64,000 nucleotides of DNA, from NCBI RefSeq assembly GCF_011683955.1, contig NZ_JAAQPI010000006.1:62001-126000 (forward strand), in the 5' to 3' direction. Both the position numbers and the translations under genes were made by a program. This stretch comes from Pseudomaricurvus alkylphenolicus. Its GTDB lineage: Bacteria > Pseudomonadota > Gammaproteobacteria > Pseudomonadales > Cellvibrionaceae. The notes beneath the pieces are model-generated. The model ran no database searches, was not told the DNA's origin, and saw only the letters and a program-made list of their open reading frames with translations. The stretch's first letter is position 1. Each line of letters starts with the position of its first letter. Positions 1 through 10,823 of this stretch are shown piece by piece.

Positions 1-1160
1 TGGCGGTGAATCAACTCTATGCGCGCCCGGCGACCGAAGCCGGTCCGCAGATTCAGGTAATGACCATCCACAAGTCCAAGGGCCTGGAATTCGACACCGT
101 CATCATCCCCGGCCTGGATAAAGGCCAGCGCGCTGACGATAAACCTCTGCTGATCTGGCAGGAGCGCATCAACCGCGGGCACCAAAAACAGTTGTTGCTC
201 AGCCCATTGTCGGCCACGGGTGACGATCCCGATCCTTTGTACCAGTTCCTGCGTCACGAACAAAAGGTCAAGAACCAGCTGGAGTCCACCAGGCTGCTCT
301 ATGTCGGCTGCACCAGAGCCATCAAGCGGCTGCACTTACTGGCCCTGGTCAATAGCGACAACAAAAAGGATGGCTGCAAGGCACCGGCGAGCGGCAGCCT
401 GCTGTATTCACTTTGGCCACAACTGGAACATCAGGCGCAACTCCACAGACAATCGGGTGAGCAATCCCGAACAGAGGCAGAAGAACCTTTGGCGTATCTT
501 CGTCGCTTAAGCCCTCACTGGCGTCGACCGGTGTCTGTGCCGGGCAGTCTGCTTGCCGCCTACCGCGGGCGGGAAACCGACGACGAAGACAACCAGGTCT
601 CCGATGAGGGTTATCGCCACCGTGCCGCACGACATACCGGCACTGTCTTACACCGCTGCCTGGCTCAGATCGCCGGAACCGATCTGTTGCTTTGGGACAG
701 CGCCAGGATTGAGCGTCAGAAAGATTTTTGGCGGGTTCAGCTGCGGGAGCTGGGCGTCAACGGCAAGGATCTGCCCCAGGCGCTGGACCGTCTGGAGCTG
801 GGCCTGCGCCGCACCCTGGAAGACCCCGCCGGCCGTTGGATTCTGGGAAATCACCGCCATGGAGAGGCCGAACTCTCTCTCTGGAGTGGAACCACAAAAG
901 CTCGAAACCTGATCATTGATCGCACTTTTGTCGATGAAAAGAACCAGCGGTGGGTGGTCGACTATAAGAGCAGCGAACCCTCGGCAAACCAGACATTGGA
1001 GGAATTTCTGGAGGTGGAAGTACGGCAGTACCAAAACCAGCTGCGACGTTACTGCCAGCTATTTGTCCAAGACCCGGGGCCACCCCCCAAAGCGGCGCTC
1101 TATTTCCCAATGTTGGGCCGCCTGCAGGAAGTTAACTGGAGCGACGATAAAATGCCCTGA
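1..1160 (+). CDS. UvrD/RecB-like ATP-dependent helicase-nuclease, C-terminal part
   Basis: This is the C-terminal part (about 384 residues) of a superfamily 1 DNA helicase fused to a nuclease; the reading frame is still open at the window edge, so the true start lies upstream. Helicase motif V is seen as TIHKSKGLEFD near the start, and motif VI as LLYVGCTRA about 75 residues later. Towards the C-terminus a TGTVLHRCL segment precedes a PD-(D/E)xK nuclease core, IIDRTF followed by WVVDYKSSE, in which the Asp and the DYK lysine would bind metal. This order is that of RecB/AddA-type proteins that process double-strand ends. An AddB-like partner would be expected upstream, but it cannot be seen here. 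The exact subfamily is uncertain. Confidence 0.85.
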   Translation, partial: AVNQLYARPATEAGPQIQVMTIHKSKGLEFDTVIIPGLDKGQRADDKPLLIWQERINRGHQKQLLLSPLSATGDDPDPLYQFLRHEQKVKNQLESTRLLYVGCTRAIKRLHLLALVNSDNKKDGCKAPASGSLLYSLWPQLEHQAQLHRQSGEQSRTEAEEPLAYLRRLSPHWRRPVSVPGSLLAAYRGRETDDEDNQVSDEGYRHRAARHTGTVLHRCLAQIAGTDLLLWDSARIERQKDFWRVQLRELGVNGKDLPQALDRLELGLRRTLEDPAGRWILGNHRHGEAELSLWSGTTKARNLIIDRTFVDEKNQRWVVDYKSSEPSANQTLEEFLEVEVRQYQNQLRRYCQLFVQDPGPPPKAALYFPMLGRLQEVNWSDDKMP

Positions 1161-1213
1161 CAGGAAAAACCCCTACAGTTGGCCCCTGGTTTTCAGTAGA
1201 ATAAGCGCCTTTT

Positions 1214-1219
1214 TATAAT
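1214..1219 (+). promoter_or_regulatory. candidate -10 box for aroF
   Basis: A perfect TATAAT lies immediately before the aroF start codons. The only hexamer at 17-bp distance upstream is TTTCAG (1191-1196), a weak -35. If used, transcription would begin near 1226, leaving almost no leader before the chosen start at 1237. No Shine-Dalgarno sequence is visible. This is inference from a short motif only. Confidence 0.3.
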
Positions 1220-1236
1220 GATTGATGGACCTATCC

Positions 1237-2325
1237 ATGACCGAATTCGCCGTAGACGATCTCAATATTGTCTCCCAGGAAATTCTGATTTCCCCAACTG
1301 AGCTGAAAAATGAGATGCCGCTTTCCGAGGCGGCCCGCAAGACTGTAACTGAAGGACGCGAAACGGTTCGCAATATCCTCACTGGCGAGGATCACCGTCT
1401 GATGGTGGTGGTGGGCCCCTGTTCTATTCACGATGTGAAAGCCGCCAAGGATTATGCCCAGCGCCTTAAGAAGCTGGCTGATGCCGTCAGCGACACCCTT
1501 TATGTTGTCATGCGTGTCTATTTTGAAAAACCCCGCACAACCGTGGGCTGGAAAGGTCTGATCAACGATCCTTACCTGGACGACTCCTTTAAGATCCAGG
1601 ACGGTCTGCACACTGCCCGCCAGCTGCTGCTGGATGTTTCGGAAATGGGGCTGCCCACCGCCACCGAGGCTCTGGACCCCATCTCACCGCAGTATGTTCA
1701 AGATCTGATTTCCTGGTCCGCGATTGGCGCCCGTACCACCGAGTCCCAGACTCATCGCGAAATGGCCAGTGGCCTGTCTTCTGCGGTGGGTTTCAAGAAT
1801 GGCACCGACGGTGGCCTGACCGTAGCCATCAATGCACTGGAATCCGTTTCCAGCCCGCACCGCTTCCTCGGTATAAACCACGAGGGCCAGGTGGCTATTA
1901 CTCATACCCGCGGTAACCCATACGGCCATGTGGTGCTGCGCGGCGGCGCCGGCAAGCCTAACTATGATTCTGTTTCAATCGCACTGTGTGAGCAGGAACT
2001 GCAAAAAGCAGGCGTTTCCACCAACATCATGGTGGACTGCAGCCACGCGAACTCCAACAAGAACCACGAACTGCAGCCGCTGGTCATGGACAACATTGCC
2101 AATCAGATCATTGAGGGTAACGAAACCATCATTGGTATCATGATTGAAAGTAATATCGGGCCAGGTAACCAGAAAATCTCCTCCAACCTGGACGATCTGC
2201 AGTACGGCGTCTCTGTAACCGATGCCTGTATCGACTGGGAAACCACCGAACGAACTCTCACTGAGATGGCAACAAAACTGGCAACACCGCTCAAGCAGCG
2301 CAAGAGTTCTAAAAAGAACGCCTGA
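1237..2325 (+). CDS. aroF: 3-deoxy-7-phosphoheptulonate synthase (DAHP synthase, class I)
   Basis: The enzyme condenses phosphoenolpyruvate and erythrose 4-phosphate to DAHP, the first step of the shikimate pathway to aromatic amino acids, in the cytosol. Class I alpha signatures are plain: VVVGPCSIHD, MRVYFEKPRTTVGWKGLIND, GARTTESQTHREMASGLS and MVDCSHANSNK. The wording of these blocks (ATEALDP, GINxxGQVA, MVDCSH) is closer to the tyrosine-sensitive AroF branch than to AroG, so the isozyme name is an inference. I chose the ATG at 1237 (362 aa) because family members begin about nine residues before the conserved LNIVSQE-like stretch. An ATG at 1225 would add four residues. A strong terminator follows and the gene appears monocistronic. 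Confidence 0.93.
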   Translation: MTEFAVDDLNIVSQEILISPTELKNEMPLSEAARKTVTEGRETVRNILTGEDHRLMVVVGPCSIHDVKAAKDYAQRLKKLADAVSDTLYVVMRVYFEKPRTTVGWKGLINDPYLDDSFKIQDGLHTARQLLLDVSEMGLPTATEALDPISPQYVQDLISWSAIGARTTESQTHREMASGLSSAVGFKNGTDGGLTVAINALESVSSPHRFLGINHEGQVAITHTRGNPYGHVVLRGGAGKPNYDSVSIALCEQELQKAGVSTNIMVDCSHANSNKNHELQPLVMDNIANQIIEGNETIIGIMIESNIGPGNQKISSNLDDLQYGVSVTDACIDWETTERTLTEMATKLATPLKQRKSSKKNA

Positions 2326-2356
2326 CGCCGACCTTCCCTGTTGCCGGCAACACCTC

Positions 2357-2386
2357 AAAACGGGCCTTAGGGCCCGTTTTTATTTT
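2357..2386 (+). terminator. intrinsic terminator of aroF
   Basis: A GC-rich inverted repeat (AAAACGGGCC at 2357-2366, TTAG loop, GGCCCGTTTT at 2371-2380) runs into a T-rich tract. It lies 31 bases after the aroF stop codon. Confidence 0.9.
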
Positions 2387-2552
2387 CCTAGACTAAAGTC
2401 CCATTTACAGTGGTATTTCTTCAATAATTCTGTAATATCCGTAGACTGGCTCGCGCAATAGGGCATTCCCTCTTTTGCCTCGTTGTTGACCCGAAAGTCA
2501 CACAAGAACATGGAAAGGCGCGAGAAAAAAGGCAGAAAGCTATAACAATATA

Positions 2553-2592
2553 GGTACCGGGAAGTTCAAACTCCCCAGCATAAACAGGTACC
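2553..2592 (+). promoter_or_regulatory. hairpin in the leader of the unknown gene at 2613
   Basis: Two copies of the self-complementary hexamer GGTACC (2553-2558 and 2587-2592) can pair with each other. They enclose a second, imperfect stem formed by GGGAAGTT and AAACTCCC. The structure ends five bases before the GGAG ribosome binding site of the gene at 2613, so folding could affect its translation. The role is unknown. A TATAAC hexamer at 2541-2546 just upstream could be a -10 box. Confidence 0.35.
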
Positions 2593-2612
2593 ATGCCGGA
2601 GAATAATAAATA

Positions 2613-3011
2613 ATGAGCGCACTAAGCTCGGCCGATTTTCGGCCAGAAGTGACTGAACTTAAGACCAGCATCCGGTCGTTGGCCCAGCCCATCGAACCAC
2701 AAAAGAACTCGATCGACGTCTATCTTTCGCAGATGATGGGGATTGATTATGTGTTTCTGTGCTCCCAAAAGAACCCCGAACAGCAGGAATGCGTTCGCAT
2801 GGCGGCACAGCTGATGAACGCTCGCAACCTCAGCTCCAGTCGTTGTATGTTCCTGATTGCCACCGGCAAGGGCAAGCAGCGCAAGTTCCGACAGTGCCTG
2901 ATTCACTGGGTTGACAATCACCCGGTAGAGGTCACCTGCACCGAGGTTACCTCACCGTCGCAGCTGGAGCATTACCAAACCATTCTCGGTCATGGCCGAC
3001 TGATCAAGTAA
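2613..3011 (+). CDS. hypothetical protein, 132 aa
   Basis: I do not recognise this family. The protein is soluble, with no signal peptide or membrane span. It has a polar N-terminal third and a compact C-terminal part containing a hydrophobic strand (YVFLCS), a possible helix (CVRMAAQLMNARNL), a second strand (CMFLIAT), a basic GKGKQRKFRQC turn and four or five cysteines. The start has a GGAG ribosome binding site 12 bases upstream. It stands alone between the aroF terminator and a convergent enoyl-CoA hydratase gene. Codon use looks like that of its neighbours. A structured leader precedes it and suggests regulated expression. It is very probably a real gene of unknown function. Confidence 0.7.
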   Translation: MSALSSADFRPEVTELKTSIRSLAQPIEPQKNSIDVYLSQMMGIDYVFLCSQKNPEQQECVRMAAQLMNARNLSSSRCMFLIATGKGKQRKFRQCLIHWVDNHPVEVTCTEVTSPSQLEHYQTILGHGRLIK

Positions 3012-3026
3012 TCCCCCTCCCCGGAT

Positions 3027-3905
3027 TTAATCCCACCACGGATAAAAATCTGGCAAGTCCTTCGGCGCCGTTTGCCTGAACTGCGGCGCCCGTTTCTCCA
3101 AAAAGGAATTCACCCCTTCGCGACCATCTGCCAGGCTCTGGTAGAAAATTGCCAGCGAATCAACTTTGTGGGCATCACGCGGGTGCGGCATGGCAGCGTT
3201 GCGGTACATCATTTGCCGGGTCATGGCGATAGCAACCGGTGAGGCATTATCCGCAATATGGCGCGCCATGGCATAGGCTTTATCCAGCAATTGATCCGCG
3301 CTCACCACCTCTTTCACCAAACCGCCCTCGCAGGCCTGTTCTGCACTTAGAATCTCGGCGCTGTAGGTCCACTCCAATGCCTTCGAGATCCCCACAATCC
3401 TGGGCAGAAACCAAGTGGAGCAGGCTTCCGGGGTAATACCGATCTTATTGAATACAAAGCCGATGCGGGCCTTTTCCGACATCAGGCGAATATCCATGGC
3501 CAATGTCATGGTAGCCCCAATGCCCACAGCAGCCCCGTTGATAGCGCCGATCACTGGCTTGGTGCAATCGTAGATAGCCAGGGTTACCAGTCCGCCGGTA
3601 TCGCGCACGGCAGACACAAAGTCCGGATCGTCAAACCGGTTTTCCATATCCTCCATGGTGGGACGCAGGGTTTCGTCGAGCCCGAACACGTTGCCGTCGA
3701 CACTCAGATCCATGCCCGCGCAAAATGCCTTACCTGCCCCAGTGACCACTACCGCCCGAACCTCGTCGTCGGCGCTTGCCCGCTTAAAGGCGTCCACCAG
3801 CTCATCCGCCATGGTTACGGTAAAGGCGTTCATCTGTTCGGGGCGATTAAGGGTGATGGTCAGAACATGATTGTCAAGCGCATAGTTAATGGTGCTGTAA
3901 GCCAT
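3027..3905 (-). CDS. enoyl-CoA hydratase/isomerase (crotonase) family protein
   Basis: This is a 292-residue member of the crotonase superfamily, acting on acyl-CoA thioesters in the cytosol. The N-terminus carries the typical VLTITLNRPEQMNAFT strand-turn. The first oxyanion-hole segment is AFCAGMDL, and the second is INGAAVGIGATMTLAMDIRL. The C-terminal helical region matches full-length family proteins. The start at 3905 is preferred over an in-frame GTG at 3917, because the GTGGAG at 3917 is itself the ribosome binding site. It is read alone and converges with the unknown gene at 2613. The sequence does not show whether it is a hydratase, an isomerase or another crotonase, nor its substrate. 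Confidence 0.88.
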   Translation of the reverse strand: MAYSTINYALDNHVLTITLNRPEQMNAFTVTMADELVDAFKRASADDEVRAVVVTGAGKAFCAGMDLSVDGNVFGLDETLRPTMEDMENRFDDPDFVSAVRDTGGLVTLAIYDCTKPVIGAINGAAVGIGATMTLAMDIRLMSEKARIGFVFNKIGITPEACSTWFLPRIVGISKALEWTYSAEILSAEQACEGGLVKEVVSADQLLDKAYAMARHIADNASPVAIAMTRQMMYRNAAMPHPRDAHKVDSLAIFYQSLADGREGVNSFLEKRAPQFRQTAPKDLPDFYPWWD

Positions 3906-3980
3906 GATTATCTCCACAAGCGTTGAATATTGCGAAGAGCTTACTAGGGGTTAACCCCTGGTCACAGGGTCAATAGGGAC

Positions 3981-4010
3981 AGGAAACCCGCGGTCAGCGA
4001 CAACCGCGGG
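3981..4010 (-). terminator. probable terminator downstream of nfuA
   Basis: On the minus strand, just after the nfuA stop codon, CCCGCGGT and ACCGCGGG (plus-strand 3987-3994 and 4003-4010) form an 8-bp GC-rich stem followed by TTTCCT. The T tract is short, so termination strength is uncertain. A separate perfect palindrome, AGGGGTTAACCCCT (3945-3958), lies between this hairpin and the enoyl-CoA hydratase start. Confidence 0.5.
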
Positions 4011-4016
4011 ATCTGG

Positions 4017-4601
4017 TTACATATAGGCGTGAGATGCGTCGGTATGGTCTGTGCCATCACGCACACCGGCCAATTCCGGGATTTTCTCCATCAGAGTCTT
4101 TTCAACACCTTCCTTCAAGGTGACGTCCACCGCACTGCAGCCCTGGCAACCACCGCCAAACATCAGTACGGCATATTTGTCTTCAGTGAACTCCACCAAA
4201 GAGACGTTGCCCCCATGGGAAGCCAGACCGGGGTTGATATCATTGTAGAGGACGTAATTAATTCGATCTTCGATCGGACTGTCATCGTTGACTTGAGGCA
4301 TTTTGGAATTGGGTGCCCGAATCGTCAGCTGGCCACCCATGCGGTCGGGAGAATAATCGACCTTGGCGTCCTCCAGGAACGGCAGACTACGCTCTTCGAA
4401 GTAGGCCTTGAAGCCCTTGAGAGGCATCTCCAGGTCTCCTTCCTGCTCTTCACCGGGGCGGCAATAGGCGATGCAGGTCTCTGCCTGAGGGGTGCCGGGA
4501 TTGGCGACGAACATACGAATGGAAATACCTTCGCAGTCCTGTTTGCTGAGCAGCTCCGCCAGATACTCCTGGGCAGATTCAGTAATATTCACGTTGACCA
4601 T
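4017..4601 (-). CDS. nfuA: Fe-S cluster biogenesis/carrier protein NfuA
   Basis: NfuA receives [4Fe-4S] clusters and passes them to target enzymes, and is important under oxidative stress or iron limitation. The 194-residue protein has the full two-domain layout. Residues 1 to about 95 form a degenerate A-type carrier domain, and residues 105 to about 190 form the Nfu domain with the cluster-binding pair C152 and C155 in [11 protein letters not shown]. Length and start agree with the family, and an AGAGGT ribosome binding site precedes the ATG. It is divergent from metH. Local demand for such a carrier is plausible because the window encodes Fe-S enzymes (CysI, CysH). Confidence 0.95.
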   Translation of the reverse strand: MVNVNITESAQEYLAELLSKQDCEGISIRMFVANPGTPQAETCIAYCRPGEEQEGDLEMPLKGFKAYFEERSLPFLEDAKVDYSPDRMGGQLTIRAPNSKMPQVNDDSPIEDRINYVLYNDINPGLASHGGNVSLVEFTEDKYAVLMFGGGCQGCSAVDVTLKEGVEKTLMEKIPELAGVRDGTDHTDASHAYM

Positions 4602-4722
4602 TCGAATGGGTACCTCTGACTCCTGAAAGCTCTCTTAGGGAGAGTAGCGCTATTTTAGGGGAAAGACCCTTTTATAAAAACCAGAAATCCATTGTGGCTA
4701 TAGGTAATGATCTATCTTTCAT

Positions 4723-4752
4723 TTGGGTCTGCCGGAGGGATTCTGCTAGAAT
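4723..4752 (+). promoter_or_regulatory. candidate metH promoter
   Basis: TTGGGT (4723-4728), an 18-bp spacer and TAGAAT (4747-4752) resemble a sigma-70 promoter. A TGC just before the -10 hexamer makes it an extended -10 element. Transcription would start near 4759, right before the palindrome at 4763-4778. Confidence 0.5.
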
Positions 4753-4762
4753 GCCGACCTAC

Positions 4763-4778
4763 ATCAAAATATTTTGAT
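4763..4778 (+). promoter_or_regulatory. 16-bp perfect palindrome, candidate operator of metH
   Basis: ATCAAAATATTTTGAT is a perfect inverted repeat directly downstream of the predicted metH start point, where a bound repressor would block transcription. ArsR-family SahR repressors control methionine-cycle genes, including metH, in many Proteobacteria. Assigning this site to SahR is inference, not sequence proof. It does not look like a MetJ box (AGACGTCT repeats). Confidence 0.45.
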
Positions 4779-4825
4779 ATAGATTTATCCATCACCACCC
4801 GAATCTTTCGAATACAGGTTTACCC

Positions 4826-8524
<3,699 letters not shown>

Positions 8525-8566
8525 ATCAGCCCGGGTTACCAGGATTAAACCCACTTCGCGACGCAA

Positions 8567-8586
8567 TCGGGGCCGTTCGGCCCCGA
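8567..8586 (+). terminator. hairpin after metH, probable terminator
   Basis: TCGGGGCC, a GTTC loop and GGCCCCGA form a perfect 8-bp stem 43 bases after the metH stop. No T tract follows, so it may be a weak or factor-assisted terminator, or an RNA-stabilising hairpin. Confidence 0.5.
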
Positions 8587-8689
8587 ACACATAGCAATTG
8601 ACTATTAATTAAACAGCTGCAATTGATCTAATCTGCTGTTGATCATTCCCAGGGAGCTATACTCTAGAAGGATTCAGAGGAGCTCCACT

Positions 8690-9085
8690 ATGGAAGTCAA
8701 CGTTCTTTCCGGCACAGCCCCCACACCACCGGTGCCCCGCAATGAGCGCCTGAGCACGCCCGAACCCGAACCGGTGCAAACGCCTGAGCCAGTGGCCACC
8801 CCAACAGAACCACCTCCCTCTGAACCCCCTCCGAGCAACAGCGTTCAGCCGAGCATCGAAACGACGGACCTCAATCAGCTGCTATTGCGCAATACTGGCA
8901 GCAATACCGATACAGATAACAATACCGAGACCGTCAATGACATCGTTGAACCAACACAGGATGAACTCGCCCAGCAGGCTATTGATGGCCAGAACACCAA
9001 CCAGGAGCAGCGCAATCAACTGCAGGATCGATTTGACGCTATCAACAACGACGCTCCAACGCCTAATATTGATGTATCAGCCTGA
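8690..9085 (+). CDS. hypothetical Pro/Thr/Asn-rich protein, 131 aa
   Basis: I do not recognise this protein. The first 50 residues are proline-rich with alternating PEP/TPEP and EPPPSEPPPS runs. The middle is rich in Asn, Thr and Asp, and the last third is a polar, Gln-rich probable helix (DELAQQAIDGQNTNQEQRNQL). It has no signal peptide or membrane span and looks largely disordered. The start at 8690 is fixed by an AGAGGAG ribosome binding site seven bases upstream. The N-terminal MEVNVLSG resembles the start of small gammaproteobacterial proteins of unknown role. It lies between metH and a second small unknown gene. Confidence 0.6.
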   Translation: MEVNVLSGTAPTPPVPRNERLSTPEPEPVQTPEPVATPTEPPPSEPPPSNSVQPSIETTDLNQLLLRNTGSNTDTDNNTETVNDIVEPTQDELAQQAIDGQNTNQEQRNQLQDRFDAINNDAPTPNIDVSA

Positions 9086-9176
9086 GAGACTGACATCCTG
9101 ATCCCGTAAGAAAATTGTCATCTAAAGTCTCTAGAATGAGCGTCTCTGTTCCCTGCCGGTTAAGGGAGACACCCAC

Positions 9177-9455
9177 GTGTTCCGCGCTTTAGCTCTTGCT
9201 TTGCTTCTCACTACCTGCCCGGCGACCAGCCTCGCCGCGCAAACCAAACCCAGCCAGGCAGAAATTGAGCTGGCCATCAGCATAGTCAATGAGTACCGCA
9301 AGCTGCGCAGCAGCTGCAACGATATACCCGTCGAGCAGCGCAAAATGTGCTATTACCGATTGCGTATTGGCCTTTGGGACTACCGCCAGGCCCGGGAAAC
9401 ACTGAAGAAGAACAACATCAAGTCCTCCTCAGCCCAGCAGCTTGCCAACCATTGA
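9177..9455 (+). CDS. hypothetical small exported protein, 92 aa
   Basis: The N-terminus (FRALALALLLTTCPATSLAA) is a typical Sec signal peptide with probable cleavage after the AxA-like SLAA near residue 21. The mature part, about 70 residues, is helical and basic, and holds two cysteines 12 residues apart (SSCND and KMCYY) that could form a disulfide in the periplasm. The start is a GTG at 9177 with a GGGAG ribosome binding site nine bases upstream. I do not recognise the family. It stands between an unknown gene and a DUF2970 gene on the same strand and may be co-transcribed with the latter, 58 bases downstream. Confidence 0.6.
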   Translation: MFRALALALLLTTCPATSLAAQTKPSQAEIELAISIVNEYRKLRSSCNDIPVEQRKMCYYRLRIGLWDYRQARETLKKNNIKSSSAQQLANH

Positions 9456-9513
9456 TACTCCCCTACCGCAACCGTTTGGGGACTGGTACTCTTGAACTCA
9501 GGAGTTTCCGGAA

Positions 9514-9735
9514 ATGGCAATGGGAGTATCAGGAATGGACGACGAACAACAACCGGGGCTACTGGCCGTGATCGCCAGTACCTTTGCCGCCGCCTTTGGG
9601 GTGCAAAGCCAACATAACCGCGAACGGGATTTTAAACACGGCAACATCTGGGTGTTTATTATCGCCGGTATTATTTTCACATTGGCCTTTATTGCCGCTG
9701 TCTACGGAGTGGTGCAAGCCGTACTACCGAGCTGA
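9514..9735 (+). CDS. DUF2970 family small membrane protein
   Basis: The 73-residue protein has the pattern of the DUF2970 family: an N-terminal amphipathic segment (LLAVIASTFAAAFGVQSQ), the conserved polar NRERDFKHG stretch, and one C-terminal transmembrane helix (about 46-69, FIIAGIIFTLAFIAAVYGVV). The function of the family is unknown. AGGAG at 9500-9504 supports the ATG at 9514. Its stop codon overlaps the end of the convergent marR-type gene by 12 bases, so transcripts of the two genes could pair at their 3' ends. Confidence 0.8.
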   Translation: MAMGVSGMDDEQQPGLLAVIASTFAAAFGVQSQHNRERDFKHGNIWVFIIAGIIFTLAFIAAVYGVVQAVLPS

Positions 9736-10191
9736 ACGCCAGGATTTCCAGGTATCTCTGGATTCCACGCCCAACTCTCTTAACAGCCGGGACAATTGCA
9801 GCTTGAGCATTTGTTGCTCCGATTCCGGCAAGGTTGCGAGTATGTCCCGCTGATGGCGTTCAGCGGCCTCATCCATATGCTCAACCATAAGCGCGCCGCC
9901 GGGGGTCATACTCAAAGTCACTGAACGTCTGTCCTGCTGACTGTGCTGGCGTTGCAACAGCCCCTTTTTCTCCAGGCGGTCCAGCAGTCGTGTGACAGCA
10001 GATCGGTCAACGCCCAACTGCCGGGCCACCTCGGCCGGAGTATCCGCCACCCCCCGGGAAACAGTATTGACCACCATCCACTGGGGCCAGGTCACATCCA
10101 GGGTTTGAAGCTCCCGGTTGAAACTTTCCTGCAGCAGATTCGCAAGCCGGGAAATCCAATAGGTATAGCTTTGATTAAGGGCAAAGGTCAT
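9724..10191 (-). CDS. MarR family transcriptional regulator
   Basis: This is a 155-residue winged-helix regulator, expected to be a cytosolic homodimer that responds to a phenolic, lipid or redox ligand. The recognition helix region reads TPAEVARQLGVDRSAVTRLLDRLEKKGLL, followed by the wing QHSQQDRRSVTLSMTP with the conserved D-R-R of the family. N- and C-terminal helices for dimerisation are present. It is transcribed alone. Its upstream region holds a 9-bp inverted repeat (10213-10253) that suits self-repression. Its 3' end overlaps the convergent DUF2970 gene. The target genes and ligand cannot be told from sequence. Confidence 0.9.
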   Translation of the reverse strand: MTFALNQSYTYWISRLANLLQESFNRELQTLDVTWPQWMVVNTVSRGVADTPAEVARQLGVDRSAVTRLLDRLEKKGLLQRQHSQQDRRSVTLSMTPGGALMVEHMDEAAERHQRDILATLPESEQQMLKLQLSRLLRELGVESRDTWKSWRSAR

Positions 10192-10212
10192 CGGAGGATC
10201 ACAAGCAACGTT

Positions 10213-10253
10213 TATATGATTTCAATATCAATAATAGACCAGTCAATCATATA
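10213..10253 (-). promoter_or_regulatory. inverted repeat upstream of the marR-type gene
   Basis: TATATGATT (10213-10221) and AATCATATA (10245-10253) are perfect inverted arms, 23 bases apart, in an AT-rich region directly before the MarR-family start codon at 10191. Position and symmetry suit an autoregulatory operator overlapping the promoter. Binding is not shown. Confidence 0.4.
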
Positions 10254-10360
10254 CTCAGGAAAAACGCCAGGATGAGACACCCTGCCGTTTTATGAATTCG
10301 ATCATTGCCTCTTCGCTGACCGCACCGGCTCAGCAAAGAAGGAAACTGAATCAGCGACGA

Positions 10361-10477
10361 TTACTGGCCGCTGACCCAGAATACACAAGTGGCAACAAAA
10401 ATGGCGATCAGTGCCACTGCCGCAATGGCATCGGCTGTGCTATCACCGGGTTCCTGCATCTCAAATTCATCGTGCAT
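10361..10477 (-). CDS. hypothetical 38-aa single-span membrane protein
   Basis: A short reading frame begins with ATG at 10477, preceded on the minus strand by GGAG at a suitable distance, and ends with TAA at 10361. The protein has an acidic N-terminus (MHDEFEMQEPGDSTAD), then one hydrophobic helix from about residue 17 to 35 (AIAAVALIAIFVATCVFWV) ending in SGQ. This acidic-tail, single-helix design is typical of membrane microproteins that sit beside a larger complex. I do not know the family. It is divergent from cysI and lies upstream of, and on the same strand as, the MarR-family gene. Confidence rests on the ribosome binding site and the clean helix. Confidence 0.55.
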   Translation of the reverse strand: MHDEFEMQEPGDSTADAIAAVALIAIFVATCVFWVSGQ

Positions 10478-10680
10478 TATTGTTATTCTCCGCTAACGTA
10501 TGAACAGAAGTCGCTAGACAAGCTCTAGCTTTACGATTCTAAACATATAAGAATTTAGTCTATCAAGCGAAAAAATCAGCTTATTCATAAATTGTCTTAA
10601 ATTGCCCATAGCTTCAACAACTTACACATAAGGGGTAACTTTTGGCGTTACTTTTCGCCCCATTTTCGCCACTCGCGGTA

Positions 10681-10698
10681 ATACACGATTTGGTGTAT
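10681..10698 (+). promoter_or_regulatory. inverted repeat in the cysI upstream region
   Basis: ATACAC-GATTTG-GTGTAT is a perfect 6-bp inverted repeat with a 6-bp spacer, about 125 bases before the cysI start. A second, shorter repeat, GTAAC-N7-GTTAC, lies at 10635-10651. The 346-base gap between the microprotein and cysI (10478-10823) is AT-rich at first and otherwise holds nothing I can name. CysB binding is likely somewhere in it but has no crisp consensus to point to. Confidence 0.35.
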
Positions 10699-10823
10699 CC
10701 TTCGCGCCTCTTTTAGTGGACAAGTCACTGATCTTAAACAATTAGTTGTCCCAACCGTGATCGAAGCCGATGTCTTGGCCATCTGTTTCGAATAACCACA
10801 GAAAAACCAGGTGTACTTTTTAT

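Noticed and set aside
4602-4825. Cobalamin riboswitch before metH
   Set aside because: Only 224 bases separate nfuA and metH. I see no B12-box-like conserved core or multi-stem junction, only a promoter and palindrome.
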